Shown: piece by piece, positions 15,430 to 24,446 of the stretch | How the letters are laid out: each line of letters begins with the position of its first letter | Position numbering within the stretch: the first letter of the stretch is position 1 | Source of the DNA: Salinivirgaceae bacterium | GTDB taxonomy: Bacteria > Bacteroidota > Bacteroidia > Bacteroidales > SZUA-534 | Length of the DNA: 64,000 nucleotides | Direction of reading: 5' to 3' | Assembly (NCBI GenBank): GCA_017557785.1 | Contig: JAFYYA010000050.1 | Span: 62,001-126,000, forward strand | The notes under the pieces: model-generated | What the model was told of the DNA's origin: nothing | The model's database searches: none | The model's input: the letters and a program-made list of their open reading frames with translations, nothing else | Made by a program: the position numbers and the translations under genes

Positions 15430-16569
15430 ATGAATCCCCAAGTTGAAAAGATGTCGCCATTCATTGTGATGGAAGTGCTCGAGCGCGCCAACGAGTTGCA
15501 GCGTCAGGGCGTTGATGTGATTCATCTTGAGGTTGGTGAGCCTGATTTTGATATTCCCGAGTGCGTGTCGCAAGCAACGGTTGAAGCATTACAGAAGTCG
15601 AAAACGCACTATACGCACTCATTGGGTGACTTCGCTTTGCGGCAGGCAATTGCCGATTTTTACAAGCGCGAATGCGATGTTTTTGTAACCCCGGAATGCG
15701 TCGTCGCAACAAGCGGATCGTCGCCGGCCATCTTGCTGGCGCTTATGGTTTTGTGTGAGGCTGGGGGCGAGGTCATTGTTTCAAATCCGGGCTATGCCTG
15801 CTACAGCAATTTCATTTTGGCTTGCGGTGGCATTCCGGTTGAGGTTTCGCTCAAGGCGGAAGACGGCTTTCAGTTCGATGTTGAGGCTGTTAAGCGGGCC
15901 ATCACACCCAAAACACGCGCCATCTTCATCAACTCACCAATGAATCCCACGGGTACACTTTTGAGTGCCAATGTGATGTCAGAGTTGGCGAAGTTGGATG
16001 TGCCGATTCTTTCCGACGAGATTTACCACGGCCTTGTTTATGAAGGGCGGGCGCACTCGATGCTTGAGTTCACCAACAATGCGTTCATTCTTAACGGATT
16101 CAGCAAGCGTTTTGCAATGACGGGTTTGCGATTGGGCTATCTGATTGCGCCGCAGCAATATATGCGCAGTTTGCAAATCTTGCAGCAGAATCTTTTCATT
16201 TGTGCACCGTCGCTGGCGCAGTATGCCGGAATTGCAGCCTTGCAGAGTGCTGACGCCGATGTGGCCGCAATGCGCCAGACCTACAACGAGCGTCGCATCT
16301 ATATGATTGACCGTCTGCGGCAGATGGGCTTCACCATTCACACCGAACCGCAGGGCGCCTTCTACATCTTTGCCGACGCCAGCCGTTTCACTACCGACTC
16401 ATACAAGTTCGCCTTCGACATTCTCGAAAAAGCCCACGTTGGCGTAACGCCTGGCACCGATTTCGGCTCGAACGGCGAAGGTTTCATCCGTTTCTCGTAC
16501 GCCAATTCGCTCGAAAACATCGCGAAGGCGCTTGACCGCATTGCCGACTATCTGCAAAAAATAGGTTGA
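15430..16569 (+). CDS. PLP-dependent aminotransferase, class I/II
   Basis: A 379-residue enzyme of aminotransferase fold type I. LEVGEPDFDIP near the start, INSPMNPTG, SDEIYHGLVY and SKRFAMTGLRLGY (PLP lysine in SKRF) are the aspartate/aromatic-aminotransferase subgroup I gamma landmarks. It should move an amino group between an amino acid and 2-oxoglutarate in the cytoplasm. The exact amino acid cannot be read from the motifs. The upstream gap is a period-7 repeat tract rather than a recognisable promoter. The gene may be read through from the propeller gene or start within that tract. Confidence 0.88.
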   Translation: MNPQVEKMSPFIVMEVLERANELQRQGVDVIHLEVGEPDFDIPECVSQATVEALQKSKTHYTHSLGDFALRQAIADFYKRECDVFVTPECVVATSGSSPAILLALMVLCEAGGEVIVSNPGYACYSNFILACGGIPVEVSLKAEDGFQFDVEAVKRAITPKTRAIFINSPMNPTGTLLSANVMSELAKLDVPILSDEIYHGLVYEGRAHSMLEFTNNAFILNGFSKRFAMTGLRLGYLIAPQQYMRSLQILQQNLFICAPSLAQYAGIAALQSADADVAAMRQTYNERRIYMIDRLRQMGFTIHTEPQGAFYIFADASRFTTDSYKFAFDILEKAHVGVTPGTDFGSNGEGFIRFSYANSLENIAKALDRIADYLQKIG

Positions 16570-16690
16570 GAATCAGATTGTTCAATATCGCGAAAGCGGC
16601 TATTGATGGTGAAAAAAATGTTGTTTTTCTTTTGTCAACATCGGTATCGCAAAAAATTATATATTAGTGAGTTTTTAAAAAATTACAATT

Positions 16691-16963
16691 ATGGCAAGTA
16701 TTAGAGATTTAAAAAGCGACGTAAAGTATTTAGTTTCAGAAATAGTTTCTGATTGCAGCAATGTCATTGTTCTTCATCCGGAAAAGAAGGACGACGTGGT
16801 GAGTCTGATTGAAAAGGCTCTCGACATTCTTGATTCGAGCCTGAACAAAATCAACGAAGGAAACGGCAAGGACAAGGCATATTTCAATGGTATCAAAAAC
16901 GAAGCGATTGCCGCTGCCGACGACATCTACAACAAATTGCGTGAGATTGTGGGCGCAAAATAA
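16691..16963 (+). CDS. Small conserved helical protein of unknown function
   Basis: A 90-residue acidic protein that I do not recognise. It starts MASIRDLKSDVKYLVSEI and is almost entirely predicted helix, with hydrophobic positions spaced as in a helical bundle; there is no signal peptide or membrane segment. It ends 12 bases before the purine nucleoside phosphorylase gene, so the two are probably co-transcribed. The start is chosen at the first ATG after a 120-base gap. Reading frame, composition and spacing look genuinely coding. Confidence 0.72.
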   Translation: MASIRDLKSDVKYLVSEIVSDCSNVIVLHPEKKDDVVSLIEKALDILDSSLNKINEGNGKDKAYFNGIKNEAIAAADDIYNKLREIVGAK

Positions 16964-16975
16964 ATGCGTTGAACG

Positions 16976-17791
16976 ATGATTGAAGATTTCAAAAGAACAG
17001 CCGAATTCGTCTTGCAGGGGCTTAATTACAAGCCGCAGGTGGGAATTGTGCTGGGTAGTGGTCTGGGCGGTTTGGGCGACAAAATAAAAGTTGATAAATC
17101 AATTGCTTACAAAGACATTCCTGGCTTCCCGATTTCGACTGTCGATGGGCATAAGGGACAGTTGCTGCTGGGTTCGCTCGGCAACAAGAAAGTGGTGGCA
17201 ATGCAGGGGCGGTTCCATTACTACGAGAACTACGAGATGAACCAACTCACATTCCCCATCCGCGTGATGAAATTCCTGGGCATCGAGATTCTGATTGTGT
17301 CGAACGCTTCGGGCGGAATCAACCCCACGTTCAAGGTTGGCGACATTATGGTCATCCGCGACCACATCAACAATTTCCCCGAAAATCCGCTGCGCGGCTA
17401 CAACTATCACGAACTGGGCCCGCGTTTCCCCGATATGAGCAAGACCTACGACGGCGAACTCATTTCGCGCGCGCACAAAATTGCCGAACGGCACGGAATC
17501 AAACTGCAAGAAGGCGTGTACATTGGCAGCCCTGGCCCGACGCTTGAGACGCCTGCCGAATACAAGATGTTCCGCATCTGGGGCGCCGACGCCACTGGAA
17601 TGTCGACTGTGCCCGAAGTGATTGTGGCCCATCATATGGGAATCCGCGTTCTTGGCCTGTCGATAATCACCAACACCGACAAGCCCGCAACGCCCGATGG
17701 CGAGACCACGCACGACGAAGTTCAGGACGTGGCAGGCCGCGTTGAACCGCAAATGACAACAATAATCACAGAACTTATAAACGAACTGTAA
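16976..17791 (+). CDS. punA: Purine nucleoside phosphorylase (trimeric, inosine/guanosine type)
   Basis: A 271-residue enzyme of the PNP-I family. VGIVLGSGLGG (23-33) binds phosphate, followed by GHKGQLLLG, QGRFHYYE, SNASGGIN and GATGMSTVPEV, the family signature around the base-binding pocket. It cleaves purine (deoxy)nucleosides with phosphate to the base and (deoxy)ribose-1-phosphate in the cytoplasm, for salvage. Length is standard. The position usually Asn in the IITN segment is present (ITNTDKP). It follows a small helical protein gene by 12 bases. Confidence 0.93.
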   Translation: MIEDFKRTAEFVLQGLNYKPQVGIVLGSGLGGLGDKIKVDKSIAYKDIPGFPISTVDGHKGQLLLGSLGNKKVVAMQGRFHYYENYEMNQLTFPIRVMKFLGIEILIVSNASGGINPTFKVGDIMVIRDHINNFPENPLRGYNYHELGPRFPDMSKTYDGELISRAHKIAERHGIKLQEGVYIGSPGPTLETPAEYKMFRIWGADATGMSTVPEVIVAHHMGIRVLGLSIITNTDKPATPDGETTHDEVQDVAGRVEPQMTTIITELINEL

Positions 17792-17833
17792 TCTGATACA
17801 GAGTTGATAATCTGCGATTTAAGTCGAGATAAA

Positions 17834-20677
17834 ATGAGAACAGCAATGAGCCATACAAAAATCAGGCGGTTGCTGTTCTTGTTTTTTGCGCTTTTCGCGA
17901 TGTCGGCGCAAGGCCAATTCTACGATAGCGGTCAGGACCGTTTCCGCAGGCTATCTTACATCAGGACAGCGCATTTCGACGTGATTTTTCCGCAGAGCGA
18001 AACGGCGCTGGGGCAAATCTACGCCAACAATCTTGAGCAGGCTTACAAGTTCGGCGGCAAAACGCTCGACTGGCAGCCGCGAAGGGTTCCTGCCGTGCTG
18101 TTCACTTCGTCGGCGTACGCCAATGGCGAAGTGGCTTGGGCGCCGCGGCGGATGAACTTGCTCACAACGGCTTCGCCCGATAACTACCAACACGTTTGGA
18201 ATCAGCAACTTGTGCTGCACGAATTCCGCCACGTGGTGCAAACCGATATGCTGAATCAGGGCGCATCGCGGTTTTTCAGCATCTTGCTCGGCGAGCAGTA
18301 CACAGGGCTTCTGCTCGGGCTGCACGTGCCTTACTGGTTTTTGGAAGGCGATGCTGTGGCGTACGAAACGGGCGCTTCAACATCGGGGCGCGGGCGCACG
18401 GGCGATTTCACCAACCGTCTGGCCGCACAGGTGGCGCAGAAGGGCGTTTTCAGTTATCAGAAAGCAATGTTCGGCTCGTTTGCCGACAATGTGCCAACGC
18501 GCTATCATCTTGGCTATCAACTAATAAGTTATGGTCGGCAGCAATATGGCGCACAACTTTGGCCGAATGCGATGACACGAGTGGCGCGCCACCCGATTGC
18601 GCTGCGACCGTTTGGCCGAGGAATACGCGAAACCACTGGTTTAAAGGAAGTTGAGTTCTATCGTGCGGCACTTCAACCGCTTGCCACGGGCCCGAAAAAC
18701 GCCGCCCCCGACAATGCCCGACTGCTTACAAAGCCAACGCCGCGCGACTACACAAGTTATTTTGTGCCGCAGAAAAATGCACAGGGTGAGGTTGTGGCCT
18801 TACGCGAGCAACTGTCTGATATTCCGTCATTTGTAGTAATTGACACCACCAAACACCGCGTCAGAAAAATCACCCGACCTGGGCCGATGAACATCAAGCA
18901 TTTCTCAACATCGGGCAACTTGTTGGTTTGGAATCAGTTGCGCTACACTCGTTGGGAAAATGCCAACCACAGTCAGATTGTGACTTACGACCTTGACCGT
19001 CAACGAAAACGCACTCTGGTTCGCCGTGGGCGGTACTACGGCTCAACGCTTTCGCACTCGGCAACTCAAATAGCGTCAATCAGTTATAGCGATTCATCAC
19101 AGTGGGCTGTCGAACTTCACAACCTTGACGGCAGTCGGGCGGCGCGGTTTCAAACGGGCAATTCCGTGCCTGTGCGCGTGGCTTGGTCCGACGATGATAA
19201 ACGGCTGGCTTACATTGCGATAGAGCAGGATAGCAAGTCGGTTTCGGTGATTGATTTGGAACACCACACCATCGACACCGTGCTGCCACAAATCAACGAT
19301 GACATCTCGAATCTACTGTTCTGCGGCAACAAACTCTATATGACTGGCAACCACAACGGCAACACCGCCTGGTATGCTTACAGCCTGACTGACAGTACTT
19401 TCGGCGTTGTGGCTGAAAGTCCGTTCGGGGTGGGCACAGGCAGCGTGAACGGCGACAGCCTGCTGTTCACTTACTACACCGCCGATGGCTTTCAGATTGC
19501 TGAAAAACAGATTGATAGACTTACTAAAACTGAAATGCCGACGGCCATTGTAAACAGTCAGACGCAAGCGCTCGCCGAACAAGAGCAAAGGGTTGTTTTC
19601 GGCGGCGATAGCGTGTATAAAGTACAGCGTTACAGCCGTTTGGCGCATCTGCTCAACATTCACAGTTGGGGACCGCTCTCGGTGCGGATTGACGATTCGG
19701 AAGTTGGTCCTGGCTTGACCATAATGTCGCAAGACGCACTTTCCACATCGTTCCTAACGGCTGGTTATCAATGGCTTACCGCTGAAAGCAAAGACGATTA
19801 TTTCCTTGAATACCGCTACAAGGGCTTTTTTCCGATAATCGGTGCGCGTGGCGACATCTATAAGTTTAAGGCACAGCAAGAAACGAACAAAGGCAACATT
19901 ACGATTGACGTTTTGCGGAAACGCGGTGTGGCGTTTTTACAAGTGCCTATGACGCTGAAAACTAGCGTTTTCACCACATCGCTTACAGCGCAAGCATCAT
20001 ACCAATATCTAAACACAGAATTAAACTACGATGACTACGACCGCCGCGGCCGCCGCGTGAGCAACTCTCGCGACACCACCGACCATACACTGGGCTATTG
20101 CCTTTATTTTCAATCGTTAAGGCGGCTTGCACACCGCGATTTGCAGTCGCGATGGGGCATCGTTCTTCGCGGCGACTACCATCACTACATCGACCAGCCC
20201 GAAAACCATCAAATTGCGGCGCAGGCGTGGCTCTATCTGCCAGGACCGTACCGCAACCAGGGCATTACGATTTATGGCGGCTGGCAGGAAAACAACCGTA
20301 ACAATCTTGTATTCAATTCGTTGGTACTTTATCCGCGTGGTTACAAAGCGGTGCCGAACACTCGGCTCAAAACATTAATGATATCGTACTGTGGACCGCT
20401 TTTCTATCCCGATTTGAGTATCGGCAGTGCGCTGTATATCAAGCGAATAAAAGGTAAACTCTTTTGTGATTTCGCCGAAGCCGTCAACGAAGGAAAAACC
20501 ACATCAATGCGCTCAACAGGCTACGACCTGACGGTCGATTTCCACATCTATCGCTTTGCGGTGCCCATCTCGGCTGGTATGCGATATGCCCACTGTTTGA
20601 CGCTGAACGACAATTACTTCGGTTTGCTGCTTTCGATGAATTTCAGCGGATTGTTCGGCCAATCGCCACGTGAATAG
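17834..20677 (+). CDS. Large exported protein: HEXXH metallopeptidase-like domain, beta-propeller, C-terminal beta-barrel
   Basis: Start at ATG 17834 (or 17846) gives about 947 residues and a signal peptide (LLFLFFALFAMSAQGQF). A gluzincin-type zinc site follows: HEFRH (129-133) and, about 40 residues on, WFLEGDAVAYE with the likely third ligand E171. This resembles peptidase MA-type domains. Residues about 300-620 form TolB-like propeller blades. The last 300 residues alternate polar and hydrophobic residues and end in an aromatic-rich strand, like an outer-membrane beta-barrel. It is probably an outer-membrane-anchored, surface- or periplasm-facing protease-like protein; activity is inferred only from the zinc motif. 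An upstream TTG frame (17804) is less likely. Confidence 0.72.
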   Translation: MRTAMSHTKIRRLLFLFFALFAMSAQGQFYDSGQDRFRRLSYIRTAHFDVIFPQSETALGQIYANNLEQAYKFGGKTLDWQPRRVPAVLFTSSAYANGEVAWAPRRMNLLTTASPDNYQHVWNQQLVLHEFRHVVQTDMLNQGASRFFSILLGEQYTGLLLGLHVPYWFLEGDAVAYETGASTSGRGRTGDFTNRLAAQVAQKGVFSYQKAMFGSFADNVPTRYHLGYQLISYGRQQYGAQLWPNAMTRVARHPIALRPFGRGIRETTGLKEVEFYRAALQPLATGPKNAAPDNARLLTKPTPRDYTSYFVPQKNAQGEVVALREQLSDIPSFVVIDTTKHRVRKITRPGPMNIKHFSTSGNLLVWNQLRYTRWENANHSQIVTYDLDRQRKRTLVRRGRYYGSTLSHSATQIASISYSDSSQWAVELHNLDGSRAARFQTGNSVPVRVAWSDDDKRLAYIAIEQDSKSVSVIDLEHHTIDTVLPQINDDISNLLFCGNKLYMTGNHNGNTAWYAYSLTDSTFGVVAESPFGVGTGSVNGDSLLFTYYTADGFQIAEKQIDRLTKTEMPTAIVNSQTQALAEQEQRVVFGGDSVYKVQRYSRLAHLLNIHSWGPLSVRIDDSEVGPGLTIMSQDALSTSFLTAGYQWLTAESKDDYFLEYRYKGFFPIIGARGDIYKFKAQQETNKGNITIDVLRKRGVAFLQVPMTLKTSVFTTSLTAQASYQYLNTELNYDDYDRRGRRVSNSRDTTDHTLGYCLYFQSLRRLAHRDLQSRWGIVLRGDYHHYIDQPENHQIAAQAWLYLPGPYRNQGITIYGGWQENNRNNLVFNSLVLYPRGYKAVPNTRLKTLMISYCGPLFYPDLSIGSALYIKRIKGKLFCDFAEAVNEGKTTSMRSTGYDLTVDFHIYRFAVPISAGMRYAHCLTLNDNYFGLLLSMNFSGLFGQSPRE

Positions 20678-20777
20678 TAAGTGAAAAACGTACAATCTAA
20701 CGGCTTTTCTTGCTCAAATCCTACATTTATCTACTTTTATGGACTTTTTTAAACATCAATTTTAATACGATTTAGCA

Positions 20778-20900
20778 ATGTTTGGAATTTCCGACCCTGG
20801 TATCTGGATTGTCTATCTGCTGTCGATTTTATGCGTGATAGGCTCGATAATTTTTGGCATAAAGTATTGGAACAAAGAAGACGATGCCGACAATCTTTAG
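20778..20900 (+). CDS. 40-residue single-span membrane protein, likely symporter accessory subunit
   Basis: An ATG-TAG frame of 41 codons, starting MFGISDPGIWIVYLLS. One hydrophobic helix (about residues 8-28) is followed by a charged tail KYWNKEDDADNL. It lies 23 bases before the sodium symporter gene. Small one-helix proteins encoded directly ahead of SSS-family symporters are a known arrangement in Bacteroidota and other bacteria, so I infer a small accessory subunit. Nothing in the peptide itself names the partner. Confidence 0.75.
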   Translation: MFGISDPGIWIVYLLSILCVIGSIIFGIKYWNKEDDADNL

Positions 20901-20923
20901 TATTAACTATCAATAATTTATAG

Positions 20924-22522
20924 ATGGAAAATTTTTCGATGTATATGATTGTGATGGTCTACTTCCTGGCCATCGCGTTTTTGGGATTTTTGGGCTATAA
21001 GAAGACGAAAAACTCAAAGGATTTCTTGATTGGCGGCGGCGAGATGAACCCCATCGTGATGTCGCTCTCGTATGGCGCAACGTTCATATCTGCTTCAGCC
21101 ATAGTGGGTTTCGGCGGTGTGGCCGCAACCTTCGGAATGGGCATTCAGTGGCTGATGTTCCTGAATATGTTTGTGGGCGTGGTCATCGCGTTCATCATCT
21201 TCGGACGGCCAACGCGTCGCATCGGCGCGAAACTGCACGCCACATCGTTCGCCCACTTCCTTGGTGCTTACTACAACTCAAAGAGAATCAGAGTTTTTGC
21301 AGCATCGGTCATCTTCCTTTGTATGCCACTCTACGCTGCGGCAGTGCTTCGCGGCGGCGTGTTCTGTATGCAGGAAGTGTTCGGAATCAGTTTCGACCTT
21401 TCTTTGCTGATTTTCACCGTGATAGTTGCATCGTATGTGATGGCTGGCGGTATGAAGGGTGTGATGTACACCGATGCCCTGCAGGCCGTGATAATGTTCA
21501 TATGTATGGGCGTGCTGGTTTTCGGCGTTTACAAGGCTCTGCATATGGGCTTCGGCGAAGCCAACCGTGCGCTCGAAGCAATGTCGGACCGCGTGCCCGA
21601 GAAACTTGCCGCTATCGGTCACCAGGGCTGGACGGCAATGCCGCGCTTCGGGTCGCAGCAATGGTTCACGCTTGTCACATCGATGATTATGGGCGTGGGC
21701 ATCGGCTGCCTTGCGCAACCGCAATTGGTTGTCCGCTTTATGACCGTCAACAGCACAAAGAAACTGAACCAAGGCGTTGCCATCGGCTGCGTGTTCCTGA
21801 TTATCACCGTTGGCGTGATTTACCACGTTGGCGCACTCTCGAACCTTTATTTCCTGCAAAACGATGGCAAAATCGCCGCAGCAATGGTTGACGCATCCGA
21901 CAAGATTATTCCGTATTTCATTGGCCGCGTGATGCCGACTTGGTTCGTGACCATCTTTATGCTCTGCATTCTGTCGGCAAGTATGTCGACGTTGAGCGCG
22001 CAGTTCCACACAATGGGCGCGTCGGCTGGCGGCGACATCTACGGCACTTACATCAATTCGGGCCGTCGCCTGAACCGCGAGCACAAAGACCGTATGACCA
22101 TTATGATTCGTCTGGCGGTTTTGGTTTCGATACTCATCAGTTACGTAATTTGCTTTGTATTAGGCGAAAGCAGCGACTCGCCAGTCATCGCCATCAGCAC
22201 ATCGCTCTTTATGGGCATCTGCGCTTCGGCGTTCCTGCCGTCGTACTTCTGCGCTCTCTACTGGAAACGTGTGACTAAGCAAGGCGCTTTCGCGAGTATG
22301 ATTGTGGGCGTGGTGGTGACCATTCTGCTGCTGCTGTTCATCCACGCCAAAGAAGCCACGGCGCTTGGCGTCTGCAAGGCTCTGTTCGGCACCGATGTGC
22401 TCATCACTGATGGTATGATGAAATTCATTGACCCGATTATGTTCGCCTTCCCGCTCTCGTGCATCACCATTGTTGTGGTTAGTCTGCTGACGGGGAAGAA
22501 GAAAAAGAAGATTGCCGCATAA
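20924..22522 (+). CDS. Sodium:solute symporter (SSS family)
   Basis: A 532-residue inner-membrane transporter with about 13 hydrophobic helices. The family traits are KKTKNSKDFLIGGGEMNPIVMSLSYGATFISASAIVGFGGVAATFG near the N-terminus (sodium and substrate site in helix 1) and the helix-8 region LSASMSTLSAQFHTMGASAGGDIY, where Ser residues bind sodium. The extended N-terminus and the small upstream membrane gene recall symporters with an accessory subunit. The substrate cannot be named; proline, pantothenate, acetate and sugars are all carried by relatives. A strong terminator follows. Confidence 0.9.
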   Translation: MENFSMYMIVMVYFLAIAFLGFLGYKKTKNSKDFLIGGGEMNPIVMSLSYGATFISASAIVGFGGVAATFGMGIQWLMFLNMFVGVVIAFIIFGRPTRRIGAKLHATSFAHFLGAYYNSKRIRVFAASVIFLCMPLYAAAVLRGGVFCMQEVFGISFDLSLLIFTVIVASYVMAGGMKGVMYTDALQAVIMFICMGVLVFGVYKALHMGFGEANRALEAMSDRVPEKLAAIGHQGWTAMPRFGSQQWFTLVTSMIMGVGIGCLAQPQLVVRFMTVNSTKKLNQGVAIGCVFLIITVGVIYHVGALSNLYFLQNDGKIAAAMVDASDKIIPYFIGRVMPTWFVTIFMLCILSASMSTLSAQFHTMGASAGGDIYGTYINSGRRLNREHKDRMTIMIRLAVLVSILISYVICFVLGESSDSPVIAISTSLFMGICASAFLPSYFCALYWKRVTKQGAFASMIVGVVVTILLLLFIHAKEATALGVCKALFGTDVLITDGMMKFIDPIMFAFPLSCITIVVVSLLTGKKKKKIAA

Positions 22523-22557
22523 TAAACTAGCAGTCAATCTGCAGTTTACAAATCATT

Positions 22558-22595
22558 CCAGCAATTCCGAAATTCGGGGTTGCTGGATTTTTTTG
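22558..22595 (+). terminator. Rho-independent terminator after the symporter gene
   Basis: CCAGCAA (22558-22564) pairs with TTGCTGG (22580-22586), with an inner CCGAA/TTCGG stem, followed by a run of seven Ts. Confidence 0.85.
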
Positions 22596-22688
22596 TGGAA
22601 AAACTCAAATTACAAGCCAATTACAGAATAAATGTTATCTTGCTTTGCTGTGCGATTTGAATTTAATGCATAGCGAAACCGATTGTCG

Positions 22689-24446
22689 ATGAGTAAATTA
22701 TATAAATCGATTCCTTACGTTGCTGTGGCGCTTGCCGTGTACGCCTTTTACGCTTTCGCTTATGGCGCGACGTTGCAGTACGGCGAGCAATACCAACTTT
22801 TTCAGTCCACAACAGGCTATTTTCTCGGCCTGCTTGCCCGTCCAGGCGGATTGGCAATGTATGTCGGTCGGTTTCTGACGCAGTTTTTCATAATCCCGCT
22901 AGTGGGGGCCATATTTATTTCGATGCTGTCGACTGGGATATTTGCTTGCGTGCTGCGTCTTTCAAAATCAAGCAAATACGGTTGTCAGATGGCGGTTCTG
23001 GTGGCCTTGTTGTCGGCTTGCATTTTGCTCGATAGGCAGACGCTGCTCAACGGGCTGGTTTGTATTTCGATAGGATGCTTTATTTTGCTATTAATCAACT
23101 CGATAAAAAACGATAGGTTAGTTGCCGCACTGCTTCCGATAATTGTTTTTGCCACATATTGGATTGCTGACGGAATTCCCGCGGCGATTGTTGCGGGATA
23201 CGTGCTTTGCAATTATTTCGTGGCGCAAAAAGATAAATCACTATTGGTCAGTGCTTTAATCTCGCTGCTGATAGTTGTTGCGTCACCATTTATGGCGCGT
23301 CAACTGTTTGGTGTTCAACTAAATGCAACGCGCGCCTTCTTAGGGGCCGATTATTCGCGATATGTGATTTTTCTGCCGACGCTGCCAATCGTCATTGGCT
23401 GTCTTTTGGCCTTTCTACCGATAATCGACAAATTGTTGAACAGCAACTTTTTGCAAAAGTTTGACAAGCCTTCTCGTCATTTTTCTATTTCATCAGTAAC
23501 CGTCTGGATATTAGCGTTTTCAGTTGTAAGTGCAGTTTTTGCTAGCAATGTTGATTTCAATACCAATCGCAAGTGCGCCATTGAATATAATGTGCGGACG
23601 CAGAATTGGAAGAAGGCTGTCGAAATTGCTGACAATGAGCAAGAAATTGATGCCTTGACAATGTCGTATATCAATCTGGCTCTGGCCAAAACCAATCGGC
23701 TGGGCGAAAAGATGTTCGCTTACAAGCAGATTGGCTCATTGGGGTTGATTCCTGATTTCGAGACAGATAGCGACGTGTCAATGGCTTTGAGCGAGATTTA
23801 TTACCATTTGGGATTCATCAATTTTGCCGAGCGTTTTGCTTTTGAAGCCGCCAAAGCCAGCCCCGACTACCAGGAAAGCGTTCGTGCGGTCAAGCGGCTT
23901 GCCGAGACGAACATCATCAAAAAGAACTATCCGCTGGCTCGCAAGTATCTTGCAATGCTCGAAAACACAACGTTTTACGCCAAATGGGCACAAAAATGTC
24001 GTCGCGCCATCGACAGCAATCGCACCGATGAAAATGCCGAATGGGCGCAACTGAGAAGTTTTCGGAATGCCAGCGACTATTATTACACTGAAAGAGAGAA
24101 AGATGCAATGCTGTTTGATAAATTCTCGATGAACCAGAATAATCGGTTGGCCTACGAGTATCTGATGACTTTCTATCTGTTAAACAAAGATATAGAGCAC
24201 TTTATGCAATATGCCGAGTATGGCGGGCGTTTCTATGGCATTGCGTTCCCGCGGGCGTTCCGCGAAGCGGCCATTTTCCATCTGCGAATGACGAACCCCG
24301 AAGCGGTGAAGGATTTCGGCACGGCCGACCGCCTGATGCTCGACAAATTCTACGAGTTCGGCAAAATTTACAACGCCAACCATCACGATTCGCGTCTGGC
24401 CGCACGTTTTGGCGACACCTATTGGTTTTATCTGTTTAACGAATGA
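22689..24446 (+). CDS. DUF6057-like polytopic membrane protein with TPR-like C-terminal half (module copy B)
   Basis: From the ATG at 22689 (a TTG two codons earlier is also in frame) this is a 585-residue protein. The N-terminal half has many membrane helices. The C-terminal half is helical and TPR-like: QNWKKAVEIADNEQEIDALTMSY and repeated A/Y-rich helix pairs, ending FGDTYWFYLF. The architecture and the C-terminal motif match the protein at 12019-13833, although overall identity looks low. Its stop overlaps the start of the propeller gene by 4 bases, stronger coupling than in copy A. Function unknown. Confidence 0.72.
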   Translation: MSKLYKSIPYVAVALAVYAFYAFAYGATLQYGEQYQLFQSTTGYFLGLLARPGGLAMYVGRFLTQFFIIPLVGAIFISMLSTGIFACVLRLSKSSKYGCQMAVLVALLSACILLDRQTLLNGLVCISIGCFILLLINSIKNDRLVAALLPIIVFATYWIADGIPAAIVAGYVLCNYFVAQKDKSLLVSALISLLIVVASPFMARQLFGVQLNATRAFLGADYSRYVIFLPTLPIVIGCLLAFLPIIDKLLNSNFLQKFDKPSRHFSISSVTVWILAFSVVSAVFASNVDFNTNRKCAIEYNVRTQNWKKAVEIADNEQEIDALTMSYINLALAKTNRLGEKMFAYKQIGSLGLIPDFETDSDVSMALSEIYYHLGFINFAERFAFEAAKASPDYQESVRAVKRLAETNIIKKNYPLARKYLAMLENTTFYAKWAQKCRRAIDSNRTDENAEWAQLRSFRNASDYYYTEREKDAMLFDKFSMNQNNRLAYEYLMTFYLLNKDIEHFMQYAEYGGRFYGIAFPRAFREAAIFHLRMTNPEAVKDFGTADRLMLDKFYEFGKIYNANHHDSRLAARFGDTYWFYLFNE

